Positions 50,660 through 63,595 of a stretch of 64,000 nucleotides of DNA are shown here, piece after piece (position 1 is the stretch's first letter; every line of letters begins with the position of its first letter). Position numbers and translations under genes: made by a program. Location: assembly GCA_036877525.1 (NCBI GenBank), contig JAZGTH010000013.1, positions 9,304,001-9,368,000 of the forward strand. The letters are read 5' to 3'. This DNA comes from Chromobotia macracanthus. Taxonomy: Eukaryota; Chordata; Actinopteri; Cypriniformes; Botiidae. The notes under the pieces are model-generated. The model saw nothing but the letters and a program-made list of their open reading frames with translations, was not told where the DNA came from and did no database searches.

Positions 50660-52816
50660 TGTTTGCTTGTAATTTGTTTTAATCTTAAGCTAAGAAAAAT
50701 AGTAGAAACATAAAAGAATTACAAATTACTTGAATTTCTTGGATTAGTTTTCATAATAATAGTTTTCATGGGCAAATACAGTTATTCAATAATTATATAT
50801 ATTAATATATATTCAATATTTTAAAATTACATCCTGTTTTGTATTAACATACATTATTACACAAATCTAACATAACTGTATATTAACTAAGAGAAAACAA
50901 CCCTGATGACTCAACCACGTGTTGCATCCTACCAGAAATGCACATGCCATGCAAAAAGCAATTTTGCTTTTGCAAAACCATGTTATTGTTTGAAGTACTT
51001 AATACTAGTGTAAACTCATTTTAAGTACATTGGAAGTAGCATGTGTTACCATGACTGTACTATGGGACCTCCACAGTACTAATTTGTAATTTTTTAAATT
51101 TATTCTTAATGGTGCTTTGATTGTATAAGGTATACATTTTTTATGTATCCATTGTCTTTCCACTACTGTGTTATTGCTGTAGGTCAGTTGTTGTGCTGGC
51201 TCAACAGAGTTCTATCCTGTCATAGACTGTATCTAATCCTATGCTATCTTCTCTGTTCTGACTGTAGATATAGGTACACAAAGAATATCCAAAATAATTT
51301 AAGCCATTGTTGAGCAATTAAATATGGAAAACAACATTCTTATTTAAGCTTTAATCTTTTTTTGGGACAAGTAAGAAATGTGCTACACAACCTTAACATA
51401 AGTTTAATACTAACATTATAATAATAAATATAACAATAAAGAAAACAGTGATTCCACCAGTGAAATCACAGAATTCCACAGTGTGCATGTTCATTGTCGA
51501 CTTTGCAATGATAGAAACATGAATAAAAAAGTCTGTAGTTTTATCTAGTAGCTTCATAACCATAAATTGGCATCTGAGCAAATTACATAAATAAAAGTCT
51601 GAGATTGGTTTAAAAAGCTAATCTCAGTTTAAGTGACGTGCATTAACCACATCCCGTTCCAGCGAGAACAAACAACAAGAGGAACCGCATTGTTTGACAT
51701 CAGTGATTATGTAATTGAAGCATACTGTTCACTATGTTCTGTGAATATTGAAAGGTTAGCTTCAAGGAAATAAGAAATAAAAGAAGACACATAAAGAAAT
51801 TATTTGCTCAAATTATAAGGATTTAAGAGTTTGGCTTTTATGACTTGTTTTTTTTTGTTTCTTTGTGCCTTTGACGCTACTTTATCCTTATGACATTTAC
51901 CAACACAAAGAGTAATTATTAAATATTTGAAAGAAACAATAAGTATAAATCCTTGGAAACAATCCAATTTTTCCAGCTTCTGTCATAACTTTGTTAGTGC
52001 TTTAGTAAAAACACATGATCCATATTTTCTGCTTTTAAACCCTCAGACTGCCTTGCCATAGTTATTTCTATTGTAACAGCCTTACTGCAACCACCTTTTT
52101 TAAAATTATTTTTGTGGTAATCAACACAAATTCTGAGCTTAATTTGAATAAAACCTGGAACATGTCACCACAAAAATTAGTTGTACCAGAAAAATCATTA
52201 TAAGAACACCTTTAAAAGTGAAAATGTCTGTTACTGAGTACAAAGGTTTTCTATTCTTTGAATAAAGTATGCTGGCACAAGAATTTTATTATTTTGTCCA
52301 AAATTTAGGAAGACCGTATCCCCAATACACACCTATGATGTCCATGCTTCCCCTTTCAGTATGACAACATTCCTCTCATTTGAGGTGTTGATGACACCAA
52401 AAAAGTCACTGAAATCAAAAGTACAAAAAAGTATAGTCACTTTGTTGTATAGTCACTATAGTTACTGCAAAGACACTTTGCAGTAAAAATCCCTCTTATA
52501 GGGGGGCAGTATTTTTACTTCACAGAAACCCACTCCAACATTCAGAACTCAAAATTTCACCTTATGGCAAACCTCATACATTCAGATGGGCACTTTTGGT
52601 ACAGCTGTCCACTTTTGACAATGTCCAACTTGAATGGATTCCTGCAAATTCCAACTTGATTCAAGAGGATGTTCTTTCCTCTTTTGGGCTCTGAAACAAT
52701 TTTGAGATCAAGAGTCTCAAGACACAGTGTTCCATGGAGGGTTTCTCAGTCAGCAGGAGAATAACATTTCTCAATTTAATCAAATATGGCCAACAGAAAG
52801 TCAGTGTAGTGTGGTG
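50660..52816 (-). other. Spacer and pde4b 3' UTR
   Basis: AT-rich. The right part is presumed pde4b 3' UTR; a minus-strand AATAAA (tttatt on plus) lies at 52,285-52,290, about 530 bp past the stop. No other gene seen. Confidence 0.45.
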
Positions 52817-55800
52817 CTACGTCTCAGTGGAAAGAGAATGTGTCACTATCTCTACACAGTCTTTCTCTAGGATTTTCTCAGAATCCTGCTTAACTCCTTC
52901 TTCAACCTCCGGCTCAAACTGAAACTTGTCAGCATCATCAGTTCCCATCTCATAGAAGGGTGGGGAGGGACTTTGTGGTATTATACTGTGGTACCAGTTT
53001 CTGTTCTCCTCTAAGGTGTCCAAGATATCTTGTGCATCTGGATGCACCAGATCTGCCCATGTCTCCCACAGTGGATGCACGATGTAGTCGATGAAACCAA
53101 CCTAAAAGACAAACAAGCCACACTGTGAGACAACATGACTTTGATATGAATTGTAGGTGCGATGATTACTTGATCATATCTAAAGCATCTGGATATTGCT
53201 CCAAGGTCTAGGAACCTTAGACATCCTTTGATTTCTACCTTGAGTTATGGATATGACTTGAAAGTCATGGATTGTTTAAACTCTCACCTGAGACTTCTCC
53301 ACTGAAGCAGTGTGTTTGTCACACATGGGACTGATTTCCATGCCTCGCTCTCTTTCTCTGTCACCTTGGTGGAAGAACTCTTCCATAATGCGGTCTGTCC
53401 ATTGGCGGTACAGATCTAAGGATTTGGTGGGGTTGCTGAGATCGGCACAGTGAACCATATTGCGTAAGACCTGTTGAGACACAACATTTAAGGTTATTGA
53501 GGGACAAGGACTAGTACAAGGACACAAGAATCTGAGCAGTAACTTACCTGTATCCTGTCTGTATAGTTGTCAAGCAACAACACTCCTGAGCTAGTCACCT
53601 TCTTTGTCTCAACCATTGTTTTCAGATCAGCCAGTAAGCTCATGTGCTTGGACATGTCTGTTGCTAGTACCTATGGACATAGATTATTAGTGAAACATTA
53701 AACATTAGTGAAAGTGTAAGAAGAAAGCTAATCATTAGTGGACAAGAAAAACCACCTACCATGTCAATGACCATTTTTCTGAGGGTCTGATGCTGCTTCT
53801 TGGTGAGGTTCTGGAAGATATCACAGTTTTCTCCCTGCAAAAGCTTAAAGCCAACAGCTAGGTGATGGTTCTCAAGAACAGACTCATCGTTGTACATGAG
53901 GGCAAGCTCTGAGTCTGCAGGAGAGACAGGCATGTTTATGAGAACCATGAAACATGGTCATAACGTTAAACTTTGTTCTTCCATCTGGCTTGAGTTTCAG
54001 TAATTGCAGAAGTTTGGATTCATAAGAACAGTCTCCAATACATTAAAAGAGAAAAAGCTCACACTTACTGGTATTAATTAAGAACTGGTTCGAGACCCCT
54101 GGGTGGTCCACATCATGGATGGCTGCAGCAAAGATAGCTGCCAGAATCTCAAGGTCTGTAAAGACCGCCTGTGAATAGTAAAGGTAAAGCACACTGTTAG
54201 ATTGTGGAACTGTAGATTTGTAGGTCTGTATATAACAGACATGTTGCTAATAGAACCCAACTTGTTCTTTTCATGTTTTATATTATTCTCAGAGAAAACA
54301 TGCTTAAATTAGCTACAGACCAAACACTGCACATTGTTTGGGGATTAGAGACCTCATGCAATCTAGAAACAAATTAAGTCTACAAGCTGTTTTCAGAAAC
54401 AGCTGTGACAGACTGTAAATGTGCAAGGAAACAGGGTTTAAATGCCACAGAATATAAAAATTAGAGCTAAAGATCCTTGATGAAAGATTAGAAAAATAAA
54501 AGGAAAAACAATGCATTTGTACTAGAGGAGACAACACAAGGGAAGTATGCTTTGCTATTTAATATAATCAGTGCTGGCACAAGGGGCCATATTAAATCCT
54601 TAATAATAACCACACAGACATCTGAAGGTAACTTGGCAACTTGAGCACTTAAGATTGTTACTATCACAATGCAAGAAACACGTACATGTACAACGAGGAC
54701 ATTTACATCTGCATTTGAGTGCTTGTGTATGTTTCTAGTGTAAGACTGTCTTACATCCAGTGCAGGTGTGGACAGCAAGATGTGTGTGGACTGGGCCACA
54801 TCAGCTGCGTGGAGACTGTTGTGATAGGCAACTTCTGCGTGGTAGTGGTCTTCAAGGGTCATCATGTATGTCACAAAGGCGTTCACTGGGATCTTAAATG
54901 TCTTCATTAAATCTCTCTCCTATAGACAATAAATTTTAGTTTTAAAAAGAAAATATATTCCTTTCTTAATAGGTGAGCTTTTTGTTTAACACTTACCTGA
55001 AAGATGGTGTACATGATACAGGTCAGTGGCCGGTGGTGAGAATGCTCTGCAACTTTGAAGATGTTCAGACCCCACTTGTTGATGTCCTCCAGATCCTGCA
55101 AAGGCACGAGAATATAGAAATTTGATGTCAAACTGTACAAGCCCACTACAATATTTCAAGAGGGATTCTATGCATCAATCATTTTTAAAACCGTACCTTT
55201 GAAAGCAAGCCCTCAAGATCTGTTTTTACTCCAAAGCGGCCCACACCACAGCTGCTGGAGAGATCAGGACCATATGTGACCTTCCTCACCCCACTGATCT
55301 GAGTCATGAGCTGCTGCCTCCTCTTCCTGTCCCGAGTCTTTGGTGTTGGTGATGGGATCTCCAGTTCATTCTGTTTATCTGGAGGGGTGTAAGTTTTGGT
55401 CTGTTACTCAGGTGTTTTATTACTGATAGCACCTGTACACTCAATTTACAACTTGTCAGACCATGAATTTAATTCATAAAAATTAAATTCCATATTAATA
55501 AAAGCCATCTACAATAACATTTTGCCCAAAGTTCAACAACCAATGCCACATTAGATAGAGACCCATCTTAGAATTTCCATGTTGGTCCAGGCAGGTTTAT
55601 ACTGGTTAGTGCTGGTTTGGTGCTGGTCTAAATGGTGGACCAGTGTAGCAAGTTCTTTTAACAACATGTTAACAGAACAGTGTGGTGTTTCTGGTAAAAC
55701 TGGTTGATCAAGTCTTGCTGGTTAAGCTAGTTACTTGATTGGAACATAAGCACTTCAGAATTCTATGTTAGAGACCAGTATGTAAGACCTAATACAAGTT

Positions 55801-58800
55801 GTTAGCCAGTCATGGAGATCTTTTCAACAAGGTTTACAGTCTTTTAATAAAATATTGAGATTGTGGTAAAAAGCCTACCTGTATGAAAGACAAATCATCT
55901 CTATGACTTTTCAATTATTTTCCTCAAACAGCAATTAAATGGAGAGCACATGGAAAGCTAGTTGCTGGTGTCCAAAGCACAATACCCAGCATGAAAATGT
56001 ATGCTGATCTAAGCTGATATTTTCAGAAAAACTGTATGTCAGCAATAGTCTCTTTTGTGTCTATTTTGATTTCTGTTATTTATAGAAGACCACATAGAAA
56101 ATGTATCTTGTCTGTAATGCTGGTGCTGTGTACATCTGCTGCTAAATGTTTTTTCCCCACAACACATTTAACCTTTCATAATTTTGACATGATGATATCC
56201 AGCAAGTCAACATCCACCAAACCATCTTAAATGCTCTTGAACTTTCATTCTTCTCCTGAACCTAGTGAATCACGTTTCATTCCACAGTTTATTTGTTCCT
56301 TTCTCTTGATTTCTTCCTCCAGTCAACTGCCATTCCCTAAGAACCACAACAATCCCTTCTTCTCCTTCCAAACATCTGCTGTTTCCCAGAGCTTGAGATG
56401 CCTGCAAGCTCCACATAACATGCTGCATATTAAGAGTGTAAGTCTGAAAATCTCCCTGCTGTTGACTGTGAGTAAGTGTGTAGGCCATGGGGTTCTGAAT
56501 ACAGGGGTTAGGAGAGTACAGTGACCTTGTGGCATCTGACGCAGACTACAGTTTCAGCCCCCCCTCTCTCACACACACTCCCTCTTACAGTGCAGAGAAG
56601 GACCAGATCAGACTGGTTTGAAAAACAGTGGTGAAGGCAAACCACAAGACGTTCAGCTATGATTAAACCTCATCTCTTTAGATATCTGTGTTTTTACAGA
56701 TGAGCTAAACAGCTTCTTTATCCACAATCTTTTTTCTTTTTCATCTAAATAATTTTCATCAAGACTATTTGAGTTTTCACAAGTGGTTTTGCTCCTCAGT
56801 TTATCCAATTTGTCTCATTTTTAAAAAGATTTATATTTCAGTTTATGTGCATACACTGTAAAAAATACTTTGCTGCCTTAAATTTTTACGTTTAATCAGC
56901 TTGGCTATACAAGTCATTTCAACTTAATATCTTGACTGGTATAACTTAATTAAATAGGTTAAACAATTTTCCAATTATTTCTTATAAGTTACGTCAGCTC
57001 CACACCAGTCAAGATTACAAAGAATAAGTTGAAATGACTTGTGAAACCAAATTGATTTAACTTAAAAACTTAAAAATTTAAGGCAGCTTAGTTTTTTTTG
57101 CAGTGTACATTTTAAGTCTACTTTACTGTAAAAAAAACTTTGCTGCCTTAAATTTTAAAGTTTAATAATTTATTCTGTCCCCCAGTAGTCTATATTTGTT
57201 TGTTATCACAATTTGTTTATTGCATATTTATACATTGGGCCTCATTCATAAAACTTGAACAGAACAGTTTTCTTTTTAAATCATTTGTAATCAAATCAAC
57301 TGATGCAAAAGTATTTACACTTTTGCATCAATTTTGTTGTATGAATGTGGATCATTGCACATATGGTTTTGTAGCTCCCGTATTGTGTTTCACATTGTAA
57401 ATATGTCTTGTATTTATACCCTGAAAGTTTCCGTCACGTACTGTATGCATACTGTACTCTATCCGCAAGATAACATGGGAGCTGTATAGGGTACAAAGGC
57501 TTTCTCAACATATATACATCTACAGTATCTTCACCAGTACACCAGTGAGCACCAATTATTTGGAACATAAGACTCACCTAAGAAGGTGTTGGAGATGAAC
57601 TCAGACACCTGGTTTCCAGAGCGACTCATCTCAGACAGGTGTGTCAGTTCTCGGTTCAACATTCTCTTAAACTAAAACACAAAACACAGCAAGCCTCAGT
57701 AAATGTGCATCATTATGCATCATTATAAATCATTAATTTTTCAATTCACAGCCAACATTAAATGCCCTCACAGACATATACAGTACTGTATAAAATGTTG
57801 CATATATGACTACTGTACAACCTATAAAATAATACTTTTTTGATTTTCAAGCAGCCTGTGTAAGAAACTCAATCAATAAGTCTAGCTAAATAAGTCAACT
57901 GAAGTTAAGAAAACCAAAACGTGGTAAAGCAAACAATATACTTAAGGAATACGTTTCTTATACCCACTTTCTCACACACACAGACCTTAATGTAACCCCA
58001 GGAGAGCAGGTAGTTGACCTCAGGCATGTTGAAGTTTGTAATTAGCAGATTAAACCTTGCTCTCCTCATTTAGAAAGTGTTACAAAAAAATCCCTGCATG
58101 GATTCCAGTAGCACCCCCACAGTCTCTACCGATCTCATCTCTGTATTCCGTTTGACATCCCAGCTATGTTCTGATAAACAGCAGGCATGAGCCGAGATGC
58201 AGACTAAATTCCATAAGATGTCCCCTGCAGTAATTCCAGCCTGTCTGGTTCCTCTCTCTTCTTCTCTGCCCAGCTTATTTTCCATCTTTCCTTTATGCTC
58301 CCTCCTTCTCTATGTCTCTCTCCTGCCTCTATACAGTACATGCCTGCTTCAGCAAGCCAGAGATGGGCACATGCTCACACACGTTTACTTATCTATTTAA
58401 ATGGGGACATTCCATAGACTTTTATTGTTTTCATACATAGCTAGTTATAAACAATATAACCTAAACCACACTCTAACACTAACTCTAAAAGAAAACATTT
58501 TGAGAACATCCCAAAAAGGAGGTTTTGCTGACTTCTGGATACAATTTGTCCTAAATATATGGTTAAGTAAATCCCCACATACACATGCTTCCTCTCTCTC
58601 ATGCCATATTCTGCTTGACTAAAACTGCTCTTCTTGGAAGATGGTCAATGATCCTCATCAAATTGCTGATAGCAAATTTCTATAATGCAAACCATGGTAA
58701 AAATATACCTTTAGATATGATCTCTGGCCAGTACTTATATTTGTTTGTTTTCTCATCGTCAGATCAGAGAATATTCTCTACGTTTAAAAGAACCAGAGAT

Positions 58801-61528
58801 GCCAATATTGTATCGTGATAAATGCCATGGAAACAGCCACATGCACGGAGATGAGAGTTTTACCATGCCAGACAAAAGTAACATGGAATACACACACAAA
58901 CATGATACACTGTACAAGTTCATTTAGAAATGTTAGTAATTGTTATGTTGTTAAAATATTATAATGCACATTAAATAAATCACTGATTCAAGGTAAGGAT
59001 ATAATAACAGTTTTAAAAGTGGTACAATTATTTTACATCATATGTAATATATATTAAATATATATTAGAATTTTATACTAAATAGTATAAAATTCTTATT
59101 TCAATGAAACATTATTAATTAAAAAGTGCACTGGCATAAAGACAAAAAGAAATTACTTTTTGTCACTACTTTTTGAACTAAGCAATTCCCTTAGTTTTTA
59201 TTTAATAGGGTTTACAATTTTTTATTTTGTTGCAATTGTTTTGAATTTCCAGAACTAACTGCTGACAAACTACTAAGCCACAAATACTGGATGCTACACT
59301 AGACTGGATCCATATTTGGGATTACACAACAAATGGAGTAAAATGAACCTGCTTGCAACCCATTTCAAATGATTCCAAAAACAGTTAAATAAACTATAAG
59401 TGACAGCTTATACATTAAACAAACAAATAAAAAACAGCAGCCTGTTTCAGTCATAACGGACACAGATGTCTTTAAGAATCAGTTGGTTTAGCATTAAACC
59501 TCAGAACAAAGACTGAACCTGAACATGACCCCACAAAACAAACAAACTCACCTCTCTCCAACTTTTTAATGCACCAACCTTTCTCCTTTTCTCAGAGTAG
59601 CACAGTCCCATTGTTGCTGTGATGGTGTTTTGCGCACTATGGGTGAGTGTGTGCAGAGCGGTGCCTGAGAGCTCGCTGTGACAGCTGTCAGGAAATGCGT
59701 TAGAGAAAGTGCAGAATGATTCACCTCACAGTAGATGTGCCCTCCTCCCTCATGACTCTCCCTCTCCTACTATGTGCAGCCTCAGGTACACATGCAATCA
59801 GATAAGGCTACTCATGTTCTGACTGCACACGTGGGTGGATCAGACTAATGCACCAGTCCAAGAACTTCAAAGGCATGACAAGACTGAATTTTAATGCCTC
59901 TGATGTGCTGAGAATGTAAGACTTGAGCAGTCAATCAAGCTGCACTTCCTTGTTTGTTGTATTTACAGTTGCAATATTACAATGTTGTAAAATAATCAAT
60001 AAAAAATAAAAATACAAATATTTTATAATACATATTTTACAAAAACTGAATTTTTTAAAAAAGCAGTTTTTATTGTAGTTGTCTAACAACGTTAAATAAT
60101 CTTATAATTTTTAATTATGAGATCAGTGTTATAGGTTTTATATTACCTTACGCTAATTATCTACATCTGATTAGTTATCAGGGTAAACAAAGCAATAATG
60201 TCAATGATGAGGCCAGTGCCAAAGCAGGAAAACTGCACCTAAAATAAATGTTTAAATGTCATTGGTGAGTATAATCAATGGATCATGTGTTAAAAATGAT
60301 AAATTCACAAAACTAAATCACCAGATCCTATTAAATCACCACAATAATCCTATTTCCTATCAACACCAAATCCATGACCACTTACACATAAAAGTTTAAT
60401 TTGAGACAAAATACTTTTCTATACTCTAAACTTCAGCAGGATCTCTCACTTACAGAAATATACAGTATACTATGCTTAGTGTTTCCTGTGTAATCCCACA
60501 GGGTCATAATCAAGAAGTGATATAAACTATTCAGTAAGTTCTCAATTTGCTATTGACAGTATCTCTGATCCCACGTCACTGATGACATTGCCAATAGTAA
60601 CCTCATGGACACCAGAAAAAATACAACTGTAAACAACATGCACCTTTATCAACACTCAACAGTCCACCACACAACACAGCAGCTCTGACCCTGACTAACC
60701 AATAACATACACATACATATAAAATGATGCCAGTAATATGAATAAAGTGGTCAGAATGATAATAAAATTTGGACATTTGAACTAATGCCTATATATATCT
60801 ATATCTATATATATATATATATATCTTTATCTATATCTATATATATATTTCACATCCTTATAACAAATAATTACAAAACAGACAATCCCAAAAGTTGCTT
60901 GAGTAGTGTGTGCAGAATGCCACAAGAGGGTATCAAAACTTCTGTTTTTTTTTCTATTTTATTTATATATCAATAACATCTTTTATATTTATAGATATAA
61001 GCAAAAATGGAAAATTACACTTCTAACAAGAAGTCACAATGTCAAAATGTTTGCATTAAATTACAATGTACATTAGATCTGATCCCTTTTTAAAAAAACT
61101 AACTGCACTGCTTCATTCTGCATTTCTGTGCAAACGGATGTGGTGTTACTGAGCACGTTTTTAAGCCTTTTAGCACATAAAGATACAAAAATGGAAAATT
61201 ACACTTCTAACAAGAAGTCACAATGTCAAAATGTTTGCATTAAATTACAATGTACATTAGATCCGATCCCTTTTTAAAAACACTAACTGCACTGCTTCAT
61301 TCTGCATTTCTGTGCAAACGGATGTGGTGTTACTGAGCACGTCTTTAAGCCTTCTAGCACAAGACGGTATTTGAAACACTTAGGTAAAGAGGGAGTGGAC
61401 AGGCTGTGGTCTCACCTTATTGGAGGCCATGTCACTAACAGAACGATACGTCTGGATGGTCTCCAGTTGGTCAAGGCACCAGTCCAGCTCCTCCATGGTC
61501 TCCACGGCCAGCTTCTGGTAGGATTCAT
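52817..61528 (-). CDS. pde4b: cAMP-specific phosphodiesterase 4 (UCR2 to C-terminus, 5' part outside window)
   Basis: Hydrolyses cAMP to AMP. Ten exons in gene order: 61528-61416, 57671-57578, 55378-55197, 55095-54997, 54919-54755, 54168-54069, 53914-53760, 53670-53548, 53470-53288, 53101-52817; 498 aa plus stop, phases consistent. UCR2: QKLAVETMEELDWCLDQLET and FKRMLNRELTHLSEMSRSGN. Catalytic domain: YHNSLHAADVAQSTH and AAIHDVDHPGVSNQFLINTN supply metal-binding His and Asp, HCADLSNPTKSLDLYRQWTD the further Asp, and KSQ-VGFIDYIVHPLW the purine-binding Gln. ERK docking and phosphorylation motifs are visible: VETKKV..VLLLDNY, PQSPSPP and KFQFE. The tail after KFQFE is short, ending SLSTET. All four PDE4 paralogues are similar here; pde4b is chosen because sgip1 and dynlt5 are adjacent, as on human 1p31.3. 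UCR1 and long-form exons are not in the window. Confidence 0.93.
55585..55745. repeat. Tandem-like 'gctggt' repeat
   Basis: Repeated variants of 'actggttagtgctggtttgg', 'tgctggtctaaatggt' and 'aaactggttgatcaag' in a pde4b intron. It resembles low-complexity dispersed fish repeats; the family is uncertain. Confidence 0.45.
56854..57105. mobile_element. Fold-back MITE with long inverted repeats
   Basis: The left arm starts 'cactgtaaaaaatactttgc' then 'tgccttaaatttttacg', and includes 'aagtcatttcaacttaa' and 'cttgactggt'. The right arm carries 'accagtcaag', 'ttgaaatgacttgtg', 'aaatttaaggcagc' and ends '..ttttgcagtg'. Arms of about 115 bp surround a short core. Non-coding, in a pde4b intron. Confidence 0.8.
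57124..57166. mobile_element. Partial second MITE end
   Basis: 'actgtaaaaaaaactttgct' and 'gccttaaattttaaagttta' repeats the left end of the MITE at 56,854 just outside its right end, without a matching partner arm. Confidence 0.65.
58375..58580. repeat. Dispersed repeat ('atggggacattccatagac' family)
   Basis: 'tatttaaatggggacattcc' with 'catagacttttattg', 'gctagttataaacaatataa' and 'cctaaaccacactctaac' is repeated with high similarity at 63,896-64,000. Dispersed fish repeat of uncertain class. Confidence 0.65.
59552..59611 (-). CDS. pde4b: Candidate alternative first coding exon of pde4b (supershort form)
   Basis: Inside the intron between the exons at 61,416 and 57,671, a minus-strand ATG at 59,611 opens exactly 20 codons, MGLCYSEKRRKVGALKSWRE, and ends at a GAG/GTGAG donor in phase 0. 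The next exon (FKRMLNREL..) also starts in phase 0, so the join is in frame. Mammalian PDE4 genes make supershort forms that start with a private exon spliced to this same exon. The residues do not resemble those I know for mammalian forms. Confirmation needs transcripts. Confidence 0.45.
60788..60850. repeat. (TA)n/(TATC)n microsatellite
   Basis: Interleaved TATATA and TATCTATA blocks in a pde4b intron. Confidence 0.9.
61001..61361. repeat. Recent 184-bp tandem duplication
   Basis: Two copies, about 61,001-61,177 and 61,185-61,361, are offset by 184 bp and differ at only a few positions (for example gatctgatccc/gatccgatccc, gcacgttttt/gcacgtcttt). The pair ends about 55 bp from the UCR2 exon of pde4b. 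Confidence 0.9.
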
Positions 61529-63595
61529 CTAGAAACAGACATACGGAGAAGGATTCAGGATCCAACCTGTGCTGCATGGTCAGTAAAGGTGGTCTGGCAA
61601 GTGCAGTGTGGACAGGGGAACAGTGATCTTTCATAGTGAGCTGACTGCAGCTGATGTAGCCATACTGCACTAATAAATCTTCATTGGATTATTAGTTCAC
61701 TGCATGTTTCATAGTCCCTTCCATTGTCACTGGCTCTGTCTCCAACTCACCTACTGTGTAGTCTGTCTGGCAACAGTATTTGTGTTCTACCAGTCTCTCT
61801 CTCTCTCTCTCACCTACCATTGCCTTGTGCTGATGTGTCAATGAGCCTCAGACCCATGGGATCTTGGTGGGAGGGACTCAACTCATTCCTTCTCTCTCCG
61901 CTTCTGTTTCTCTTTCACACATATGCAAAAGTCTTGTCATGTATAACATTATATTGAGAGCTGAATTATCTGTTGTACCTTTTCAAGAAATGACCAATAA
62001 AGTATTTGATTGAAACCAAGTATTATGTTAGTTAATTACCTTGATGGATTAATCTTTAATTACCTTGATGGAAAACATGTGCATGTCCAGCTCACATTTT
62101 ACTTCCAAATCAAATAGATAAACAATGTATTTTACATTGTAAAAATGTTGCCTATTATAGGGCCATTGTAATTTATTACACTGACATTATTTTCACACAA
62201 TTTCCCTTCAAATTCTCATGATCCTAACATATTCCAACATTTCACTTTTGAGTTTTTATTTATAATTATAATTTTTTTTCAAATATTCTCGATACACTTT
62301 TTTCCACTTTAATTACTATAAGTACTTTGGAAAATCATTTTCAATCAAATACAATTTCACTATTATTTTGTATTATTTAAGTTGATAGGGATCAATAGGA
62401 ATAGGAATCAAATTGTTTTCATTTTGTGCAGATGTGCAATGCTCTGGAGAAAAGGACAATCAATTGACTACATTAAAAAAACAAAAATGCTGGTGGGTGG
62501 GGTCTGGAAGGCATCTTTTACTGTGTATGATTCCTCTGCCCTTACAGTGAGCCTTAACTCTGATCTCTCAGTGGTATCGGGCATTACCCCTACCATCTCC
62601 TTCTAATCCCTCCTGAAAGAACTAACGAGCTGGAGAAATAAAATTAAAGCTGAGGCTGTGTTTGCAGCTGCAACACGAGAGGCAAACTTTACTCCCCTTG
62701 TTGGCCTGCATCTAGCAAAAGCTCAACAGGAGCCAAGCAAAGTAAACCACTTCCCCTGAGGGTGGGACGTTGCTAAATCATGGAGCAGATTTCCGTGTGA
62801 CACTCAGGCTTGAGTCTCCCCTTGGGCTGCAGCTACAGAGGTTTCACAAAGTTGATAAAACGCTGCATAAAAAAGTGCTGCATAAATGCTCAGACATAGA
62901 ACTTATTGAACAAGCACACATTGAACATTCTAAACAGGCTTTCTTGTGTTCTTTGCCTGTAAGAAGCTTCAGGGCAAGGAAGTTACCCTTCAGTGTCTGT
63001 GCCATCAAACCAGATGTGTTATTGTTCAGGTACAGCTAGATATAAACATGTTTCTAAAATCGAATTTGCTTGTGGATCTGAAAGTAAACGCTTTAATAAA
63101 TCTAATCCCTAGAGTTTAATGCATGAATTAATCACTGTAGTTTCAGCAAGCACCTGTAACTAAAGCAACAACATCCCACAAAGTAATTTGAGTAACATGT
63201 AGCCGTTGTAAAAGAGAATGAAAGGTTTGCAGAAACCATGCTGATGTCTGTGAGGGAAATACAATGCATAACTGGTGATGAATAAGTTCATTTTAGGAGA
63301 ACTTCCTCCGGTCAAGATGTCTCACATATGGAGATGATTTAACCCGTGTGTGTAGATAAAGTCTGGCAGATATACACACAAATATTAGCAGTAATATGTC
63401 ATCGTCACAGGAGCTTTACAGAGAACAATAAGTGGACAACTTCCACCAGGGGCCTAAATGAAGCCAAGCATGTGCCACTGTATGCTAGTGATGCTCACAA
63501 TTATGACCAGGATCAATCTATGTTATGGTAATATCAGCGGATTAAATACAGTAATTTACAGTTTAAATAATATATGTGTGTGTTTATACAACAGT
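61529..63595 (-). other. Upstream pde4b intron sequence
   Basis: I searched for the preceding UCR2 exon (the FAQVLASLRTVRNNF region) and did not see it, so this is probably intron, with the next exon beyond 64,000. A CT-rich stretch near 61,795-61,815 is low complexity. The ORF at 62,770-63,039 has no recognised domain. Confidence 0.5.

Noticed and set aside
62770..63039. 89-codon plus-strand ORF as a gene
   Set aside because: No domain, no splice partners and atypical composition; it lies in a likely pde4b intron.
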